Part shown: positions 1 to 11,000 of the stretch, piece by piece
How the letters are laid out: every line of letters begins with the position of its first letter
Numbering within the stretch: the first letter of the stretch is position 1
Assembly (NCBI GenBank): GCA_032622095.1
Contig: CP136064.1
Location: 148,368,864-148,432,863, forward strand
DNA from: Siphonodentalium dalli
Taxonomy: Eukaryota; Mollusca; Scaphopoda; Gadilida; Siphonodentaliidae
Direction of reading: 5' to 3'
DNA length: 64,000 nucleotides
Translations under genes and position numbers: made by a program
The notes under the pieces: model-generated
Told to the model about the DNA's origin: nothing
The model's input: the letters and a program-made list of their open reading frames with translations, nothing else
The model's database searches: none

Positions 1-1227
1 AGGTTCATATTATCCGCCGGTCATGCGCGAGGGAGGTTCTCATATTATCCACCGGTCATACACGAGGGAGGTTCTTATATTATCCTCCGGTCATACGTTG
101 GGGAGGTTCTCATATGAACATATTATCCGCCGGTCATACGCGGTGGAGGTTCATATTATCTGCCGGTCATATGCGAGGGAGGTTCTCATATTATCCACCG
201 GTCATACGCGAGGGAGGTTCTTATATTATCCTCCGGTCATACGTTGGGGAGGTTCTCATATGAACATATTATCCGCCGGTCATACGCGGTGGAGGTTCAT
301 ATTATCCGCTGGTCATAAGCGAGGGAGGTTCTCATCCTCCGGTCATACATTGGGGAGGTTCTCATATGAACATATTATTCGCCGGTCATACGCAGTGGAG
401 GTTCATATTATCCACCGGTCAAACACGGTGGAAGTTCTCATATGAACATATTATCCGCCGGTCATATGCGGTGGAGGTTCATATTATCCTCCGGTCATAC
501 GCGAGGGAAGTTCTCATATTATCCTCCGATCATATGTGGGTGAGGTTCTGATATGAACATATTATCCGCCGGTCATACGCGGTGGAGGTTCATATTATCC
601 GCCGGTCATGCGCGAGGGAGGTTCTCATATTATCCACCGGTCATACGCGAGGGAGGTTCTTATATTATCCTCCGGTCATACGTTGGGGAGGTTCTCATAT
701 GAACATATTATCCGCCGGTCATATGCGGTGGAGGTTCATATTATCTGCTGATCATACGCGAGGGAAGTTCTCATATTATCCTTCGGTCATATGTGGGGGA
801 GGTTCTGATATGAACATATTATCCGCCGGTCATACACGTTGGATGTTCATATTATCCACCGGTCATACGTAGGGGGAGGTTCTCATATGAACATTATCCG
901 CCGGTCATACGCAGTGGAGGTTCTCATATGAACATATTATCCGCCGGTCATACGTGGTGGAGGTTCTCATATGAACATATTATCCGCCGGTCATACGCGG
1001 TGGAGGTTCATATTATCCGCCGGTCATACGCGAGGGAAGTTCTCATATTATCCTTCGGTCATAGGTGGGGGAGGTTCTGATATGAACATATTATCTGCCG
1101 GTCATACGCGGTGGAGGTTCATATTATCCACCGGTCATACGCGGTGGAGGTTCTCATATGAACATATTATCCACCGGTCATATGCGAGGGAGGTTCTCAT
1201 ATTATCCACCGGTCACACCCGAGGGAG
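1..1227. repeat. Minisatellite array, forward orientation
   Basis: Dozens of copies of a 35- to 43-bp unit built around 'ccggtcatacgcg', each followed by a purine-rich stretch (gaggttct). An optional 8-bp insert (atgaacat) separates the short and long monomer forms. Units are variable rather than identical, and the array continues off the left edge. Reading frames of 60-140 codons across it (for example 23-445 and 971-1234) repeat the same short peptide and are a by-product of the repeat, not genes. Confidence 0.95.
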
Positions 1228-1535
1228 GATATGACCGGCGGATAATATGTTCATATGAGGACCTCCCCAACGTATGACCAGAGGATAATATGAGAACCTC
1301 CCTCGCGTATGACCGGTGGATATTATGAACCTCCACCGCATATGACCGGCAGATAATATGTTCATATCAGAACCTCCCCCGCGTATGACCGGAGGATAAA
1401 ATGAGAACTTCCCTCGCGTATGACCGGCGGATAATATGAACCTCCACCGCGTATGACCGGTAGATAATATGTTCATATGAGAACCTCCCCCGTGTATGAC
1501 TGGCAATTAATATGAGAACCTCCACCGCATATGAA
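1228..1535. repeat. Same minisatellite, inverted
   Basis: The array flips at about 1227/1228. The unit now appears as its reverse complement (atgaccggcggataatatg). There is no spacer between the two orientations, so the junction is a head-to-head palindrome. The array ends near 1535 in ordinary AT-rich DNA. Confidence 0.93.
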
Positions 1536-2081
1536 TGGCGGACACATAAGTTTTTAAGTCTATAAACACTATTTGATTTGAATATTCTTTTGAATAGTCT
1601 TACCATTGACATATTCATTCGTTCAAACCAGTTGATCTATTTTGTAACTTGGCTTTTAGTCGCTGGGCTCCGGCATCTGGGCTTTTAGTCACAACTGAAA
1701 TAAAAATAAGTGAGAATATCTTGGAGCGAATTTCTGCAACAATTTCACCGCCTGGTGGGACCCATTTAAAAAAAATACATTCCCTGTGTCTAATCCTACA
1801 TTTTGATATACCATACATCCCATTATATTGAATATACCAGCTGAAATCGATCCTGTAATTGTAAACATTGAGTCTATTTTTAGCTGTTTTATCGGAGCGT
1901 GTTTGCGTGTTCGCCATTACAATATTCGCACTAAAACAGCCATATTGTAGCTAAAAACGAATGCACAGTATTCCACTGCGTTATTTGATACCCAAAACTT
2001 GTTGTTTGCTAGCGTATTCATCGAGAAATCTAAATTCTAAACATTAATGTCGAACGCAGTTTTTCGTGTTTGTGGCATTTT
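1536..2081. other. Unassigned AT-rich DNA
   Basis: No repeat or gene recognised. A minus-strand open frame at 1615-1917 (100 codons from ATG) has mixed, protein-like composition but no family I recognise and no clear splice context. It is left as unassigned. Confidence 0.4.
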
Positions 2082-2506
2082 ATGTTAGGTCAGTTGTCGA
2101 CCGAATAATGTAACTTCCGGTGTCCGGTCAGTGACGGGGTTAATATGTGTGGATAGGGCGAATGTGGACCTTTCGTGAGACACCAAAAGGAGCCCTCTAC
2201 GCGCTGTATTCCTCGAGATATCGGCCGTCCCACGCAATTTGAAAATCCCGTCCCGCAGATTGTCATGCTATCCCAAATTCCACCCCATGTTAGGTCAGTT
2301 GTCGATCAAATAATGCAACTTCTGGTGTCAGGTCAGTGGCGGGGTTAATATGTGTGGATAGGGCGAATGTGGGCCTTTCGTTAGACACCAAAATGAGCTC
2401 CCTACGCCTTGTATTCCTCGAGATATCGGTCGTCCCACGCAATTTGAAATTCTGTCCCGCAGATTGTCGTTTTGTCCCATATCCCATCCCATCCCGCAGA
2501 TTGTCA
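2082..2506. repeat. Two-copy tandem duplication, period 205 bp
   Basis: The block starting 'atgttaggtcagttgtcga' at 2082 recurs at 2287. Both copies run through the same order of landmarks (gtgtggatagggcgaatgtg, then cctcgagatatcgg, then gtcccgcagattgtc). The copies differ by scattered substitutions, so this is an old duplication. The second copy has a small extra repeat of 'catcccatccc' near its end. Confidence 0.88.
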
Positions 2507-3130
2507 TGTCCCAAATTTTTACCTTTTTCCTTAAATTACAAATTTTTAGGGCTTTTGATTTTAATTATCCTCTTTCGACCTGTATATTCCAAATTCTTTT
2601 AAAAAATCTTTTAAGCCGCTCCGGGACCTTACTCTCCCACTCTAAATTTCTGCCAAGAACACGAGAAACACAGTATCTGCATGTGATTGGGACCCTGACC
2701 CTAATATATTCCCCCTTCTTGCATATACTTTGCAGACACTCTCCTCTTGTTCTTGACATTCATTACATATTTGCACCACCAATATTATGCGGGTAAAATG
2801 GCGAATAAGTTTAAGCCATTTTTCTTTCTTACTAAAACCTCTGTTGACTAACAAAAAGGCCTTTGGTCAACCTGCCGGTGCATTACTCTGACTTGGTTTC
2901 TGTCATTCTAGTGTGCTAGGTTTGGTGTTACTTACCCTGGAACTCGTGTTACCATTTACACTTTAATACCTGTATTGGTTACACATAAAAAACCCGAAAC
3001 TGCCAGTTTTGTTTTGAAAAGGTGCCCCTTGAAAATTGGAATATGGAAATAAGCGTCCTGAAAATCCAGGGTGACTGCGTAATCATGCAGTTGAATCAAT
3101 TGGATTACTTGGGCCAAGGTATCCATTTTG
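2507..3130. other. No recognisable feature
   Basis: Pyrimidine-rich then mixed sequence. Short open frames on both strands overlap each other and look random. Nothing recognised. Confidence 0.5.
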
Positions 3131-3207
3131 AAAAAAGGGGCACCAATCGAGTAATTAATGTGGAAGGGATAAACACCGTATGGGGACGGGAATCAGGACA
3201 TTCATAC
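3131..3207 (-). repeat. Dispersed repeat fragment left of a hAT insertion
   Basis: Matches, in reverse complement, parts of 9480-9500 and 9735-9785 (shared landmarks: ggggcacca..cgag, attaatgtggaaggga, gaatcaggacattcat). About 230 bp present in the other copy is missing here. The repeat is cut at 3207 by the hAT element. Confidence 0.7.
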
Positions 3208-4228
3208 TAGTGATGCGGACCGGTCCGGTCCAGGCCATTCCGGTCCGGTACACATGCCTGGACCGGTCCAAAACGGTCCGGTCCACCTACAATAGGCTAT
3301 ATGTTAATGAATTCTCTGTATAGTACAAACTATAAGGTTACTGCGTTCAGTGCATTGCAATGAGTCCATATATGTTAAAACTTACATTGTTTGCCGATTG
3401 TATGCATCATTGTCTGTCTATGGTGGGATATACTGGGAACGATGCACGATAATAGTATTTCTAGTAATGCGAACATGCACTAATTAAATGTATTGGACAG
3501 ATATATAGCTAGGGCCAGAATGTGTTATAACCAATCTAACATGGCACTCAACTGATCGTATGCATGATTCGTATCATACTTATTTTCATTAAATTGAAAT
3601 TTAAACGAAATAACTATACTGATGACAATTATACAAATGTGTACTAATATGACTACTACATTAATATTGGAGTCTTGGAGATTGTGATGGCTGATTGTAT
3701 ATTCCTGACAATTACAGTTATATATAAGTACAACTACTATTGGATTAATGTGACTGTCTTGTGTATGTACTATGTAATGTGGTTAATGCATGTTTCTTCG
3801 ATAAGTATAACTGTGAAAAACAATAGAATACTCGATTCGATATCCATCCAAATTGATTAGTTGATGCCATGTTACACTGTTTATGACAAATAGTTCCATA
3901 CTCATTCACAGTTGCATGTTTGTTACATTGATAGGGTGCTACATAGTGTTGGCCAGTGTTACATTAATACATTATAAGGAAAGTGACATGTACAAAGTTC
4001 ATCTATACATTGTTTTCGTGGCATCAAACGTTTAATAGATATTAATAATCACTTGAATGCGTCAATACATCGTTGCTAATTGATATGACGGCAAATACGC
4101 AATAATATTCGCGACAGTTTATTATAACTGAAGTAAAATAGTCCAGTCCAGTGACACCCGGTCTGGACCGGACCGCGGTCCAGCCCTGGACCGCGGACCG
4201 GTCCAAAGCGGTCCGGTCCGCATCACTA
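3208..4228. mobile_element. Non-autonomous hAT transposon (1,021 bp)
   Basis: The ends are inverted: the element starts tagtgatgcggaccgg and ends with its exact complement (16 bp perfect, then continuing imperfectly as 'ggtccggtcc'-rich subterminal repeats). It is flanked by a perfect 8-bp direct repeat, attcatac, at 3200-3207 and 4229-4236. Eight-bp target duplications and TAGNGATG-type ends are hallmarks of the hAT superfamily. The interior is AT-rich with no coding capacity, so it would need a transposase supplied elsewhere. The subterminal GGTCCGGTCC clusters at both ends are plausible transposase-binding sites. Confidence 0.88.
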
Positions 4229-4236
4229 ATTCATAC

Positions 4237-4722
4237 AGTGAGTTCGCAAAACAGATACAAAGACGAAAACATTATGGCCTATTTTGCTCATATTTGGTAT
4301 GAAATGACCTTGGGTGACAGGAATTCAGATTTGTGAAAATGCTATCACAAAATTAAATAAGGGCAGAGTCAGGGACATAACTATTTCACTCCATAGTAAA
4401 TCTTAAAACATGTTTGCAAGAACTAGTTATTTAGCATGAATTTCATACAGTGAGTTCGCAAAACAGATAAAAAGACGAAAATATAAGTATACTTATCATT
4501 ATATTTAAGAAATGCATATATTCTTGCAAAATGAGGGACCTTGAATCATTAGAGGATGGCATGTTAAGACTGGGTAATGTATTATAACACAATTGAGTCT
4601 GTCACATTCAAGATATTTTCCGCAAGATAGATACAATTTGTCAAGAGAGATGGAAATGCATTTTTGGAGACCCATTCGCAATGCAGTTAAATATAGTTTC
4701 TTCTGAGATAAAAGAAAAGCAC
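4237..4722 (-). repeat. Dispersed repeat, inverted copy of 8745-9180
   Basis: About 450 bp matches the reverse complement of 8745-9180 at high identity, including the landmarks agtgagttcgcaaaacagat, gcaagaactagtt and gagagatggaaatgcatttt. The motif 'ttcatacagtgagttcgc' occurs twice (4231 and 4443). Homology stops at about 4722, where DIRS coding sequence begins, so this is a breakpoint between two repeats. Confidence 0.8.
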
Positions 4723-5711
4723 ACGTGGGGCTGGGGTGGTCATATAGGGAATCAAATAGTTCAGGGTCATTGGTCCTTGATAAAAAAATGTCAACACATC
4801 AATGTATTGGAAATGACTGCAGTGATCTGGACTTTATTGCACTTTCTTCCCCAAGTTCATAACAAAACCATTCTGATATGATCCGACAACATTTCCGTGT
4901 TCCAATATATCAACAAGCAGGGGGGACTCGGTCTGTCGAGCTCTGGGATGTAGCCCTGGCTCACAATTGCCTTCTACAAGCAGCTCATGTGAAAGGAACT
5001 CAGAATTTAATTGCGGACTATCTGAGTCACCATCTTGTATCTCCTCATGAGTGGGAGTAAGATTATCAAGTAGAACACAAAATATTTCAAATGTGGGGAC
5101 ACCCCACTCTCGATCTCTTTGCTACAATAGCGAACAAGAAAACCCCAACATTTTTGTTCATGGCGACCACATCCACAGGCATGGGTGGTGGATGCCCCGT
5201 CGATCAATTGGACCAATCTTTTTGCATATGCATTCCCACCGCTACCATTGATTCCATGCATACTCAATCACATTCGGGGGACAGACTGTACCATAATAAT
5301 GATTGCGCCATTATGGCCCTGGCGGCCTTGGTATGTTCAGCTTCTTCAGTTGATGATAGCACCAACATATCAACTGCCAGACATACCACATCTATAGTAT
5401 CAGAACAATCTCCTGATGCCAAATGTCCGCAATCTAAAATTGACTGCATGGATGCTATCAGGCAACAACTTTCAAATACGGGATTTTCAACAGAATCTCA
5501 AAACTTACTTGTTGCCTCATGGCGTCCAGGCACTCAAAAAGATTACAATTGCAAATTTTGACGATACAGTCGCTGGTGTAATCAACAGATTGATCTCTTT
5601 AAAGCAACTTTAGTCGATTGTTCTACATTTTTGACTCAGCTGTATGCAGGGTTTGCAATATTCCACAATTGTCGGGTATCGATCAATGTTTTCTTCCACC
5701 TTGGAAAATTT
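4723..5711 (+). pseudogene. DIRS-type retrotransposon fragment: RNase H to tyrosine recombinase
   Basis: Broken coding sequence spread over two reading frames. In order: an RNase H-like stretch (4735-4885: WGWGGHIGNQ, then HWS, then HINVLEMTAVIW and LLHFLP, ending in an SDN just past a stop); a second part in another frame (4890-5060: INKQ/QQAGGTRS, then ADYLSHH and EW); the connecting block with the GHPTLDLFAT and VDAPSINW motifs (5085-5240); and the start of the integrase-like domain (5420-5700: SWRPGTQKDY, then FLTQLYAGFAIS and YRS). This domain order, with a tyrosine recombinase instead of a DDE integrase, is specific to DIRS-like elements. The reverse transcriptase upstream and the recombinase catalytic half downstream are absent. 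At least three frame changes and a stop show it is dead. Confidence 0.8.
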
Positions 5712-5850
5712 CAACTGCACCCCCCCCCCCTTGAATCAGAATCAGACCAAATACATATTTTTGCATAATTCCATTTGCACCCCCCCCCCCCCCTTGAATC
5801 AGATGCAGACCAAATACATGTTTTTGCATAATTCTATTGCACCTCTGGTC
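5712..5850. repeat. Tandem repeat with poly-C tracts
   Basis: Two to three copies of a roughly 72-bp unit, each a run of 10-15 C followed by ttgaatcagaatcagaccaaa and catgtttttgcataattc. It truncates the DIRS fragment. A near-palindrome, aaccatggaccatggtt, lies just downstream (about 5869). Confidence 0.8.
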
Positions 5851-6296
5851 TAATATCCTATATATTCATAAACCATGGACCATGGTTCTATATATTCCCG
5901 GTATGAGACCATTCAGATATTTTTACCTGAAAAATTGCATAAATTCTAACATCTAGCGGTCTAACTCCAGACAAATGCACACGGCTATACGGACAAGAGA
6001 CCCGGACACACCGGGCTGTTCATGGTTGTTCGGCCCGGGTGAGAACATTTTGAAAACTATACAAGAAAATCGCGAATCCTAGCATCTAGACTGGCATCAA
6101 CTGAAGCGTTCCTATTTTCTTGTAAATTTCAATTCGGGGAGGGTCTGGGAGGGGTGCGTAAGAATTTTTTTGGGATTTACAGCTGGGAGTTACCGTTAAA
6201 ATCTCGAGATTAATGGGGTCATTACGCGGTGTTATATGATGCCGACAAGTTCATTTAATGTCAAAATTACGATTAGCCAATTCGGCTGGTTAAACA
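5851..6296. other. No recognisable feature
   Basis: Mixed sequence without convincing open frames, splice pairs or repeats that recur in the window. Confidence 0.4.
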
Positions 6297-6370
6297 ACAC
6301 ATGTGGCGGCCCACGTCCGGAATTTTCCCGGTCTCCCGATCGGCCATGCAGTCCGCCTCTGCCCTCATGA
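6297..6370. repeat. Short, internally deleted copy of the 7199-7405 repeat
   Basis: Starts 'aacacatgtggcggcccacg' and ends with 'ttcccggtctcccgatcg' plus 'gtccgcctctg', as at 7199-7220 and 7370-7403. The middle (about 145 bp) is missing here. Confidence 0.75.
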
Positions 6371-6417
6371 ATTTATGTGAGAAGAGTGCCATCTTATTGG
6401 ATACACAGCTGGTTAAA

Positions 6418-7198
6418 CTAGAGGTGTGACTGTCCCAATGGGACTACGGATACCCCCCTGTTTTTAAAATACTAAGATGTTTCACATGTCAGTAAACATT
6501 TAGTTAAAATAATAAAAAAACAGTTCCCATTGCAGGTGTACAACCATAACCCTAATCTTAAACCTATTGACCGAAAAATGTAGGAATAAAAGCTTGGACA
6601 AAATTATGTATGTTGCGAAAAAATTTCTAAGTTGTAAAAGGGGAATAACTCCACCAAACATTGTCGGACAGACATCATAATCGCAGGTGCACAGGTTCCC
6701 ATGGTACTAAATATCAGTGCCAAGATTAAAAAACATTGACCAAAAAATGTAGGAATAAAAGCTCGGACAAAATTATGAATGTTGCAAAAAAAGTTTCTAA
6801 ATAAAAAAAGGGGGATAACTCCACCAAAAAATGTCGGACAGACGTCATAATCGCAAGTGCACAAGTTCCCATGGTACTAAATATCTGTGCCACGTTTTTA
6901 AAAAATTGACTGAAAAATGTAGGAATAAAAGCTCGGACAAAAGTATACATGTTGTGAAAATTTTCTAAGTCGAAAAAGGGGGGATAACTCCACTAAAAAA
7001 AGTCCAACAGACGTCATAATCGCAGGTGCACAGGTTCCCATGGTGGTTGATGTCTGTACCAAGTTTCACGGAAATTGATCAAAAAACGACTGAGAAAAAC
7101 TCCGGACAAATTTGTGTCCACGGACGGACGACGCCGACGGACGGACGGACGGACGAGCTGACTCCAGTATACCCCCCCTAACTTCGTTGCGGGGGGTA
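6418..7198. mobile_element. Non-autonomous repeat element with internal 170-bp tandem units, copy 1
   Basis: Begins 'ctagaggtgtgactgtccc', contains three to four tandem units of about 170 bp (landmarks: aggaataaaagctcggac, ggataactccacc, cataatcgcaggtgcac, ttcccatggtactaaata), then a run of gac/gga steps (acggacggacgg), and ends 'aacttcgttgcggggggtat'. A second full copy with the same ends lies at 45483-46235. The shared boundaries show a unit that moves or is copied as a whole. ATACCCCCC near the start and GGGGGGTAT at the end are inverted. No coding capacity. Confidence 0.75.
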
Positions 7199-7405
7199 TA
7201 ACAACACATGTGGCGGCCCACGGCGGTTTCACTTGCGGCCCAAGTTGTGGTTGGGCGGCCCAACCACATATACCCCCCCCCCACAAACCGTAAAAAAAAC
7301 CCTCGGATTCTCGCTTGATAGAAAATCACGTGGAATCATAATTTTTTCGGCCTCCGGCCCATCGGGAAATTTCCCGGTCTCCCGATCGACCAGTCCGCCT
7401 CTGAT
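7199..7405. repeat. Dispersed repeat, longer copy
   Basis: Full-length relative of 6297-6370 ('acacatgtggcggcccacgg' to 'cagtccgcctctg'). It directly abuts the end of the composite element at 7198, so the element sits between a short and a long copy of the same repeat. Confidence 0.65.
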
Positions 7406-7798
7406 CTTGGGCACTATTTAAGGGTGCACCCCTCAATCAAGTTCTGGATGCTGATGACTGGTCGAGGGAATCGACATTTGCTAAGTTTTATTTGAAGTCC
7501 CAGCAAGTGAAAGTCCTTTCTGCGTGAACACTTCACTGACTTTATGATGTTGGGATCATTGTGGTTGACATTACTCTCTTTCGGCGAGTTGCCAGGTACA
7601 GTGTTCCGGGAGAGCTGTTTATATGTTTCACAATTGTATATATGTTCAAGGATGATGGGTACATGATATAGTTTTTTCACAGAATCAACAGCATTATGGA
7701 AGCTGATATCCATGGAGTAGAGAACATTGGGGTGAGTGTTATGAAACATTTATTTCTTACCCACCTCCTATTAGTAATATATATTGCTATGGAATCTG
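7406..7798. other. No recognisable feature
   Basis: Open frames on both strands (7414-7749 minus, 7696-7884 plus) overlap and match no family I know. Confidence 0.4.
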
Positions 7799-8220
7799 AT
7801 AGAATCCTAATTGTATCTGGTTTGAATAAGTCATGTTACGACATAAAAATTATAAATTTGAGAATGAAATGTATCAAATTATAGTTTTATGAGTAACTAA
7901 GACTTATTCAAACCAGATACTAACCCACCCTACCTCCCCGCTTATGATATGGTCATACATGGGATGGGTGTGGTTAACACCATCGTTTGGTACATCGACG
8001 CCGAACGTAAATTAAACTGTAAGCATGGTATCTCGTGTGAGAATGAGACCGGAAGTTTACATCCAAAATAGGGAAGTTTGATTGCAAGCTAGAGTTACTT
8101 CCCTTGTTAGTCAGGCGATTAAAGTGACATGCTGGATTAGAATCCTAATTGTGTCTGGTTTGAATAAGTCTTAGTTACTCATAAAACTATAATTTGATAC
8201 ATTTCATTCTCAAATTTATA
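7799..8220. repeat. Inverted repeat, 70-bp arms, with an extra direct copy
   Basis: 7851-7920 and 8151-8220 are reverse complements with about one mismatch over 70 bp (landmark ctggtttgaataagtc). In addition 7799-7832 is a direct copy of 8137-8170, so the left side can itself fold into a short hairpin. The 230-bp spacer has no open frame. This could be the terminal inverted repeats of a small DNA element or a fold-back duplication. No target duplication could be assigned. Confidence 0.8.
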
Positions 8221-8744
8221 AAAAAAATTCAACAATTCCAATTTTTTTTTTTTATTTGTCATAGCAGGACAATTATAATCAAGTGAAAATGATTGAAATG
8301 TCCACTCTGTTAATAAGTATTAATTATTTGTCGTTTCCCCAACTCAGAAGCTTATGCACAACATGTTAAACACTTGGAACATATTAAAAGAACTAGCGGG
8401 TTACCGGCCTTGTTCAGGTTAAATTGAGGTGATACCCTCTGCTGCGTAGTGTGGACATGCATGTGGTGGGAATAGAGAATAGTCTTGAGCAATATGTTTT
8501 AAAGAAATGCCCTGTTGCTCATCTGTCCATGGTGTTGTAGTGACCAATTATTCTCAGTTTAAAATAAAAGTTGATATATATATCAGCTACATGTAACCGA
8601 CACAGAGCGATGTTTTAAGTTGTTCATGTTAGGCTTATAATGAGTCTGTTCTAAAACTGAACAAATTTATCTGTATCGGGTGATATACCCTTGTCATCTT
8701 CCAGTATTGGAGGGTCCGGAAAAGTCATGTGCTTTTCTTTTATC
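8221..8744. other. No recognisable feature
   Basis: AT-rich sequence with homopolymer T/A runs. Nothing recognised. Confidence 0.4.
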
Positions 8745-9480
8745 TCAGAAGAAACTATATTTGACTGCAATGCGAATGGGTCTTCAAAAATGCATTTCCA
8801 TCTCTCTTGATAAATTGTATCTATCTTGCGGAAAATATCTTGAATGTAACAGACTCAATTGTGTTATAATACATTACCCAGTCTAACATGCCATCCTCAA
8901 ATGATTCAAGGTCCCTCATTTTGCAAGAATATATGCATCTCTTAAATACAATGATAAGTATACTTATATTTTCGTCTTTTTATCTGTTTTGCGAACTCAC
9001 TGTATGAAATTCATGCTAAATAAGGCAACTAGTTCTTGCAAACATGTTTTAAGATTTACTATGGAGTGAAATAGTTATGTCCCTGACTCTGCCCTTATTT
9101 AATTTTGTGATAGCATTTTCACAAATCTGAATTCCTGTCACCCAAGGTCATTTCATACCAAATATGAGCAAAATAGGCCATTTGGTTCTTGCAAAAACGA
9201 CATATCATGAATTACTATGGAGAGTACTGTACCTGGCACCTATTTGACCTGGTGACCCTGATTGAACAAATCTCAATCACAATCACCAAAGGAGCCTGAA
9301 TATTAAATGTAAGCTAAATAGACTTGGTGATTCTTTCAAAGAAGACTTTTCAAGGTTACTATATTTAGAGGGAAAGTGTGCCCCTGGCCTTTCCCTATTT
9401 TACCTGGTGACCATTTCTGAACAAAACTGAAATAATATAACTGGCAGTGTCAAATATGTTCTTTTGTGAGGTGGTGGACT
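8745..9480 (+). repeat. Dispersed repeat with three relatives in the window
   Basis: 8745-9180 is the reverse complement of 4270-4722, and 9020-9480 is nearly identical to 39324-39788. Landmarks are ccctgactctgcccttattt, catttcataccaaatat and cctggtgaccctgattgaac. It belongs to the large family of 'accaaatatgagc...tggttcttg...agaattactatggag' repeats seen throughout the window. Confidence 0.85.
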
Positions 9481-10289
9481 ATGAATGTCCTGATTCCTGT
9501 CCCCATACAAATATTAAACAGTTGCTCAAGAAGATGTAATTGTTCAAGTGACTTAAAATTTAGGTCACCACATGTCGGGGCTGTGAAATGTGAATGCCAA
9601 AAACTCCTTATAGAACAAATTATATGGAGACGACTTTATACAACTTTTGTTGATATTGGCGGCTAAAACATTCTCATCAATATTACAAGTCCCTTCTTGG
9701 TGGAAATTAGTGCCAATCATATTTGTATCAGCTTTCGTGCTCATCCCTTCCACATTAATGACTCGAATGGTGCCCCTTTTCCCATATCTAAACCACATCC
9801 ATTAGATTCCTAATATAACGGATATGATTATGTATATGTGTGGTGGTAATCGGCAACTAAACATATTCTTATCAAATTTAGTGTCTACCCCATCTCTCAC
9901 CGAAGCGACCCCCATTTATATCACATGATTAAATTCCACATATCATGGGGAAGAATATGTATCAATTTGGAGGAAATGGGCATTTAAATATATGTTAGTG
10001 CCCTCTGTGCACTCCTGACCAGAACAACACCATATCATGGAGATTAGATTAAATCCCCATTTTTTGCACATGACACAAACAGTGTCATTTTAGAAAAATT
10101 TAACCCACACCATTATCTTGCTCATAATAAGTTATATGTGATAGTCCCTCTGGTGCCATATAGATGGTCCACATGAAGGTATATGTGACACAGACAGACC
10201 TGACATACGCAAATGTAGGCACCAACCTTTGCTTCTTCAACGGGTCCACACAATTTGATTCCTCGTATCATTGGAGAATAAAGTGTAAT
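9481..10289. repeat. Degenerate dispersed repeat sequence
   Basis: 9480-9500 and 9735-9785 match 3131-3207 in inverse orientation. The rest (to the gap) is AT-rich sequence that recalls the same dispersed family but is too diverged to delimit. Confidence 0.45.
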
Positions 10290-10389
10290 NNNNNNNNNNN
10301 NNNNNNNNNNNNNNNNNNNNNNNNNNNNNNNNNNNNNNNNNNNNNNNNNNNNNNNNNNNNNNNNNNNNNNNNNNNNNNNNNNNNNNNNN
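10290..10389. other. Assembly gap of exactly 100 N
   Basis: A run of 100 N bases, the conventional placeholder for a scaffold join of unknown size. Sequence on either side belongs to different repeats, so linkage across it should not be assumed from sequence alone. Confidence 0.99.
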
Positions 10390-11000
10390 ACCGCATTTGA
10401 ACAAATCTGAATGAGAATCACCTAGGGAATATCCACACCAAATATGAACCCATTTGGTCTTATGGTTCCAGAGTAGATGTTCAAATAATTGTTGTCGGAC
10501 GGATGGACGGACAGACGATGGACGGACGAGGAGTGACGACTATAGCTCCACCGGAGCACGGGTAGGGTGGCTGGTTGGTAATTAAATCTCTTATCTCCGC
10601 CCCTATTTGAACAAACGTTATCCCCATCTATGAGATCCATTCATTTGGTAATTTCAGACATTAGATTTTAAGAGTTGAACTGAACTGATTTTCCTAAAAT
10701 GACCAAATCTGAAAAAATCTAAACCCCAGTCACCGAAGGACCATCCATACCAAACATAATCTAAATAGTCCAGATGGTTCTTGAGAAGAAATTGTTTTAA
10801 GAATTACTATGGAAGGAAAGAGTTATGGCCCTGACTTCTCACCTATTTGACCTGATGAACTCATTTGAACAAATCTGAATGTGAGTCACCTGGGGGACAT
10901 CCACACCTAAATATATAAACCCATTTGGTCTTTAATATGTATCAGGAGAAGAAAACAATTGATGGACGGATAGAGACATAATGACAGATGGATGGATGGG
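10390..11000 (+). repeat. Dispersed repeat family, two units
   Basis: Two units with the order 'gaacaaatctgaatg.gagtcacc', 'acatccacaccaaatat', 'cccatttggtctt', then a GAYGGAYGG run (gacggatggacggacag), typical of this family here. Other units are at 13245-13650, 41580-41950, 47395-47640 and 48950-49310. The segment 10565-10700 also resembles 42470-42590. Confidence 0.75.

Noticed and set aside
1-1227. Regular repeats resembling a CRISPR array
   Set aside because: Units are contiguous and variable with no unique spacers, and the genome is eukaryotic.
23-1506. Six or more long open frames (60-140 codons)
   Set aside because: They are translations of the minisatellite units; peptides simply repeat the unit and both strands are open.
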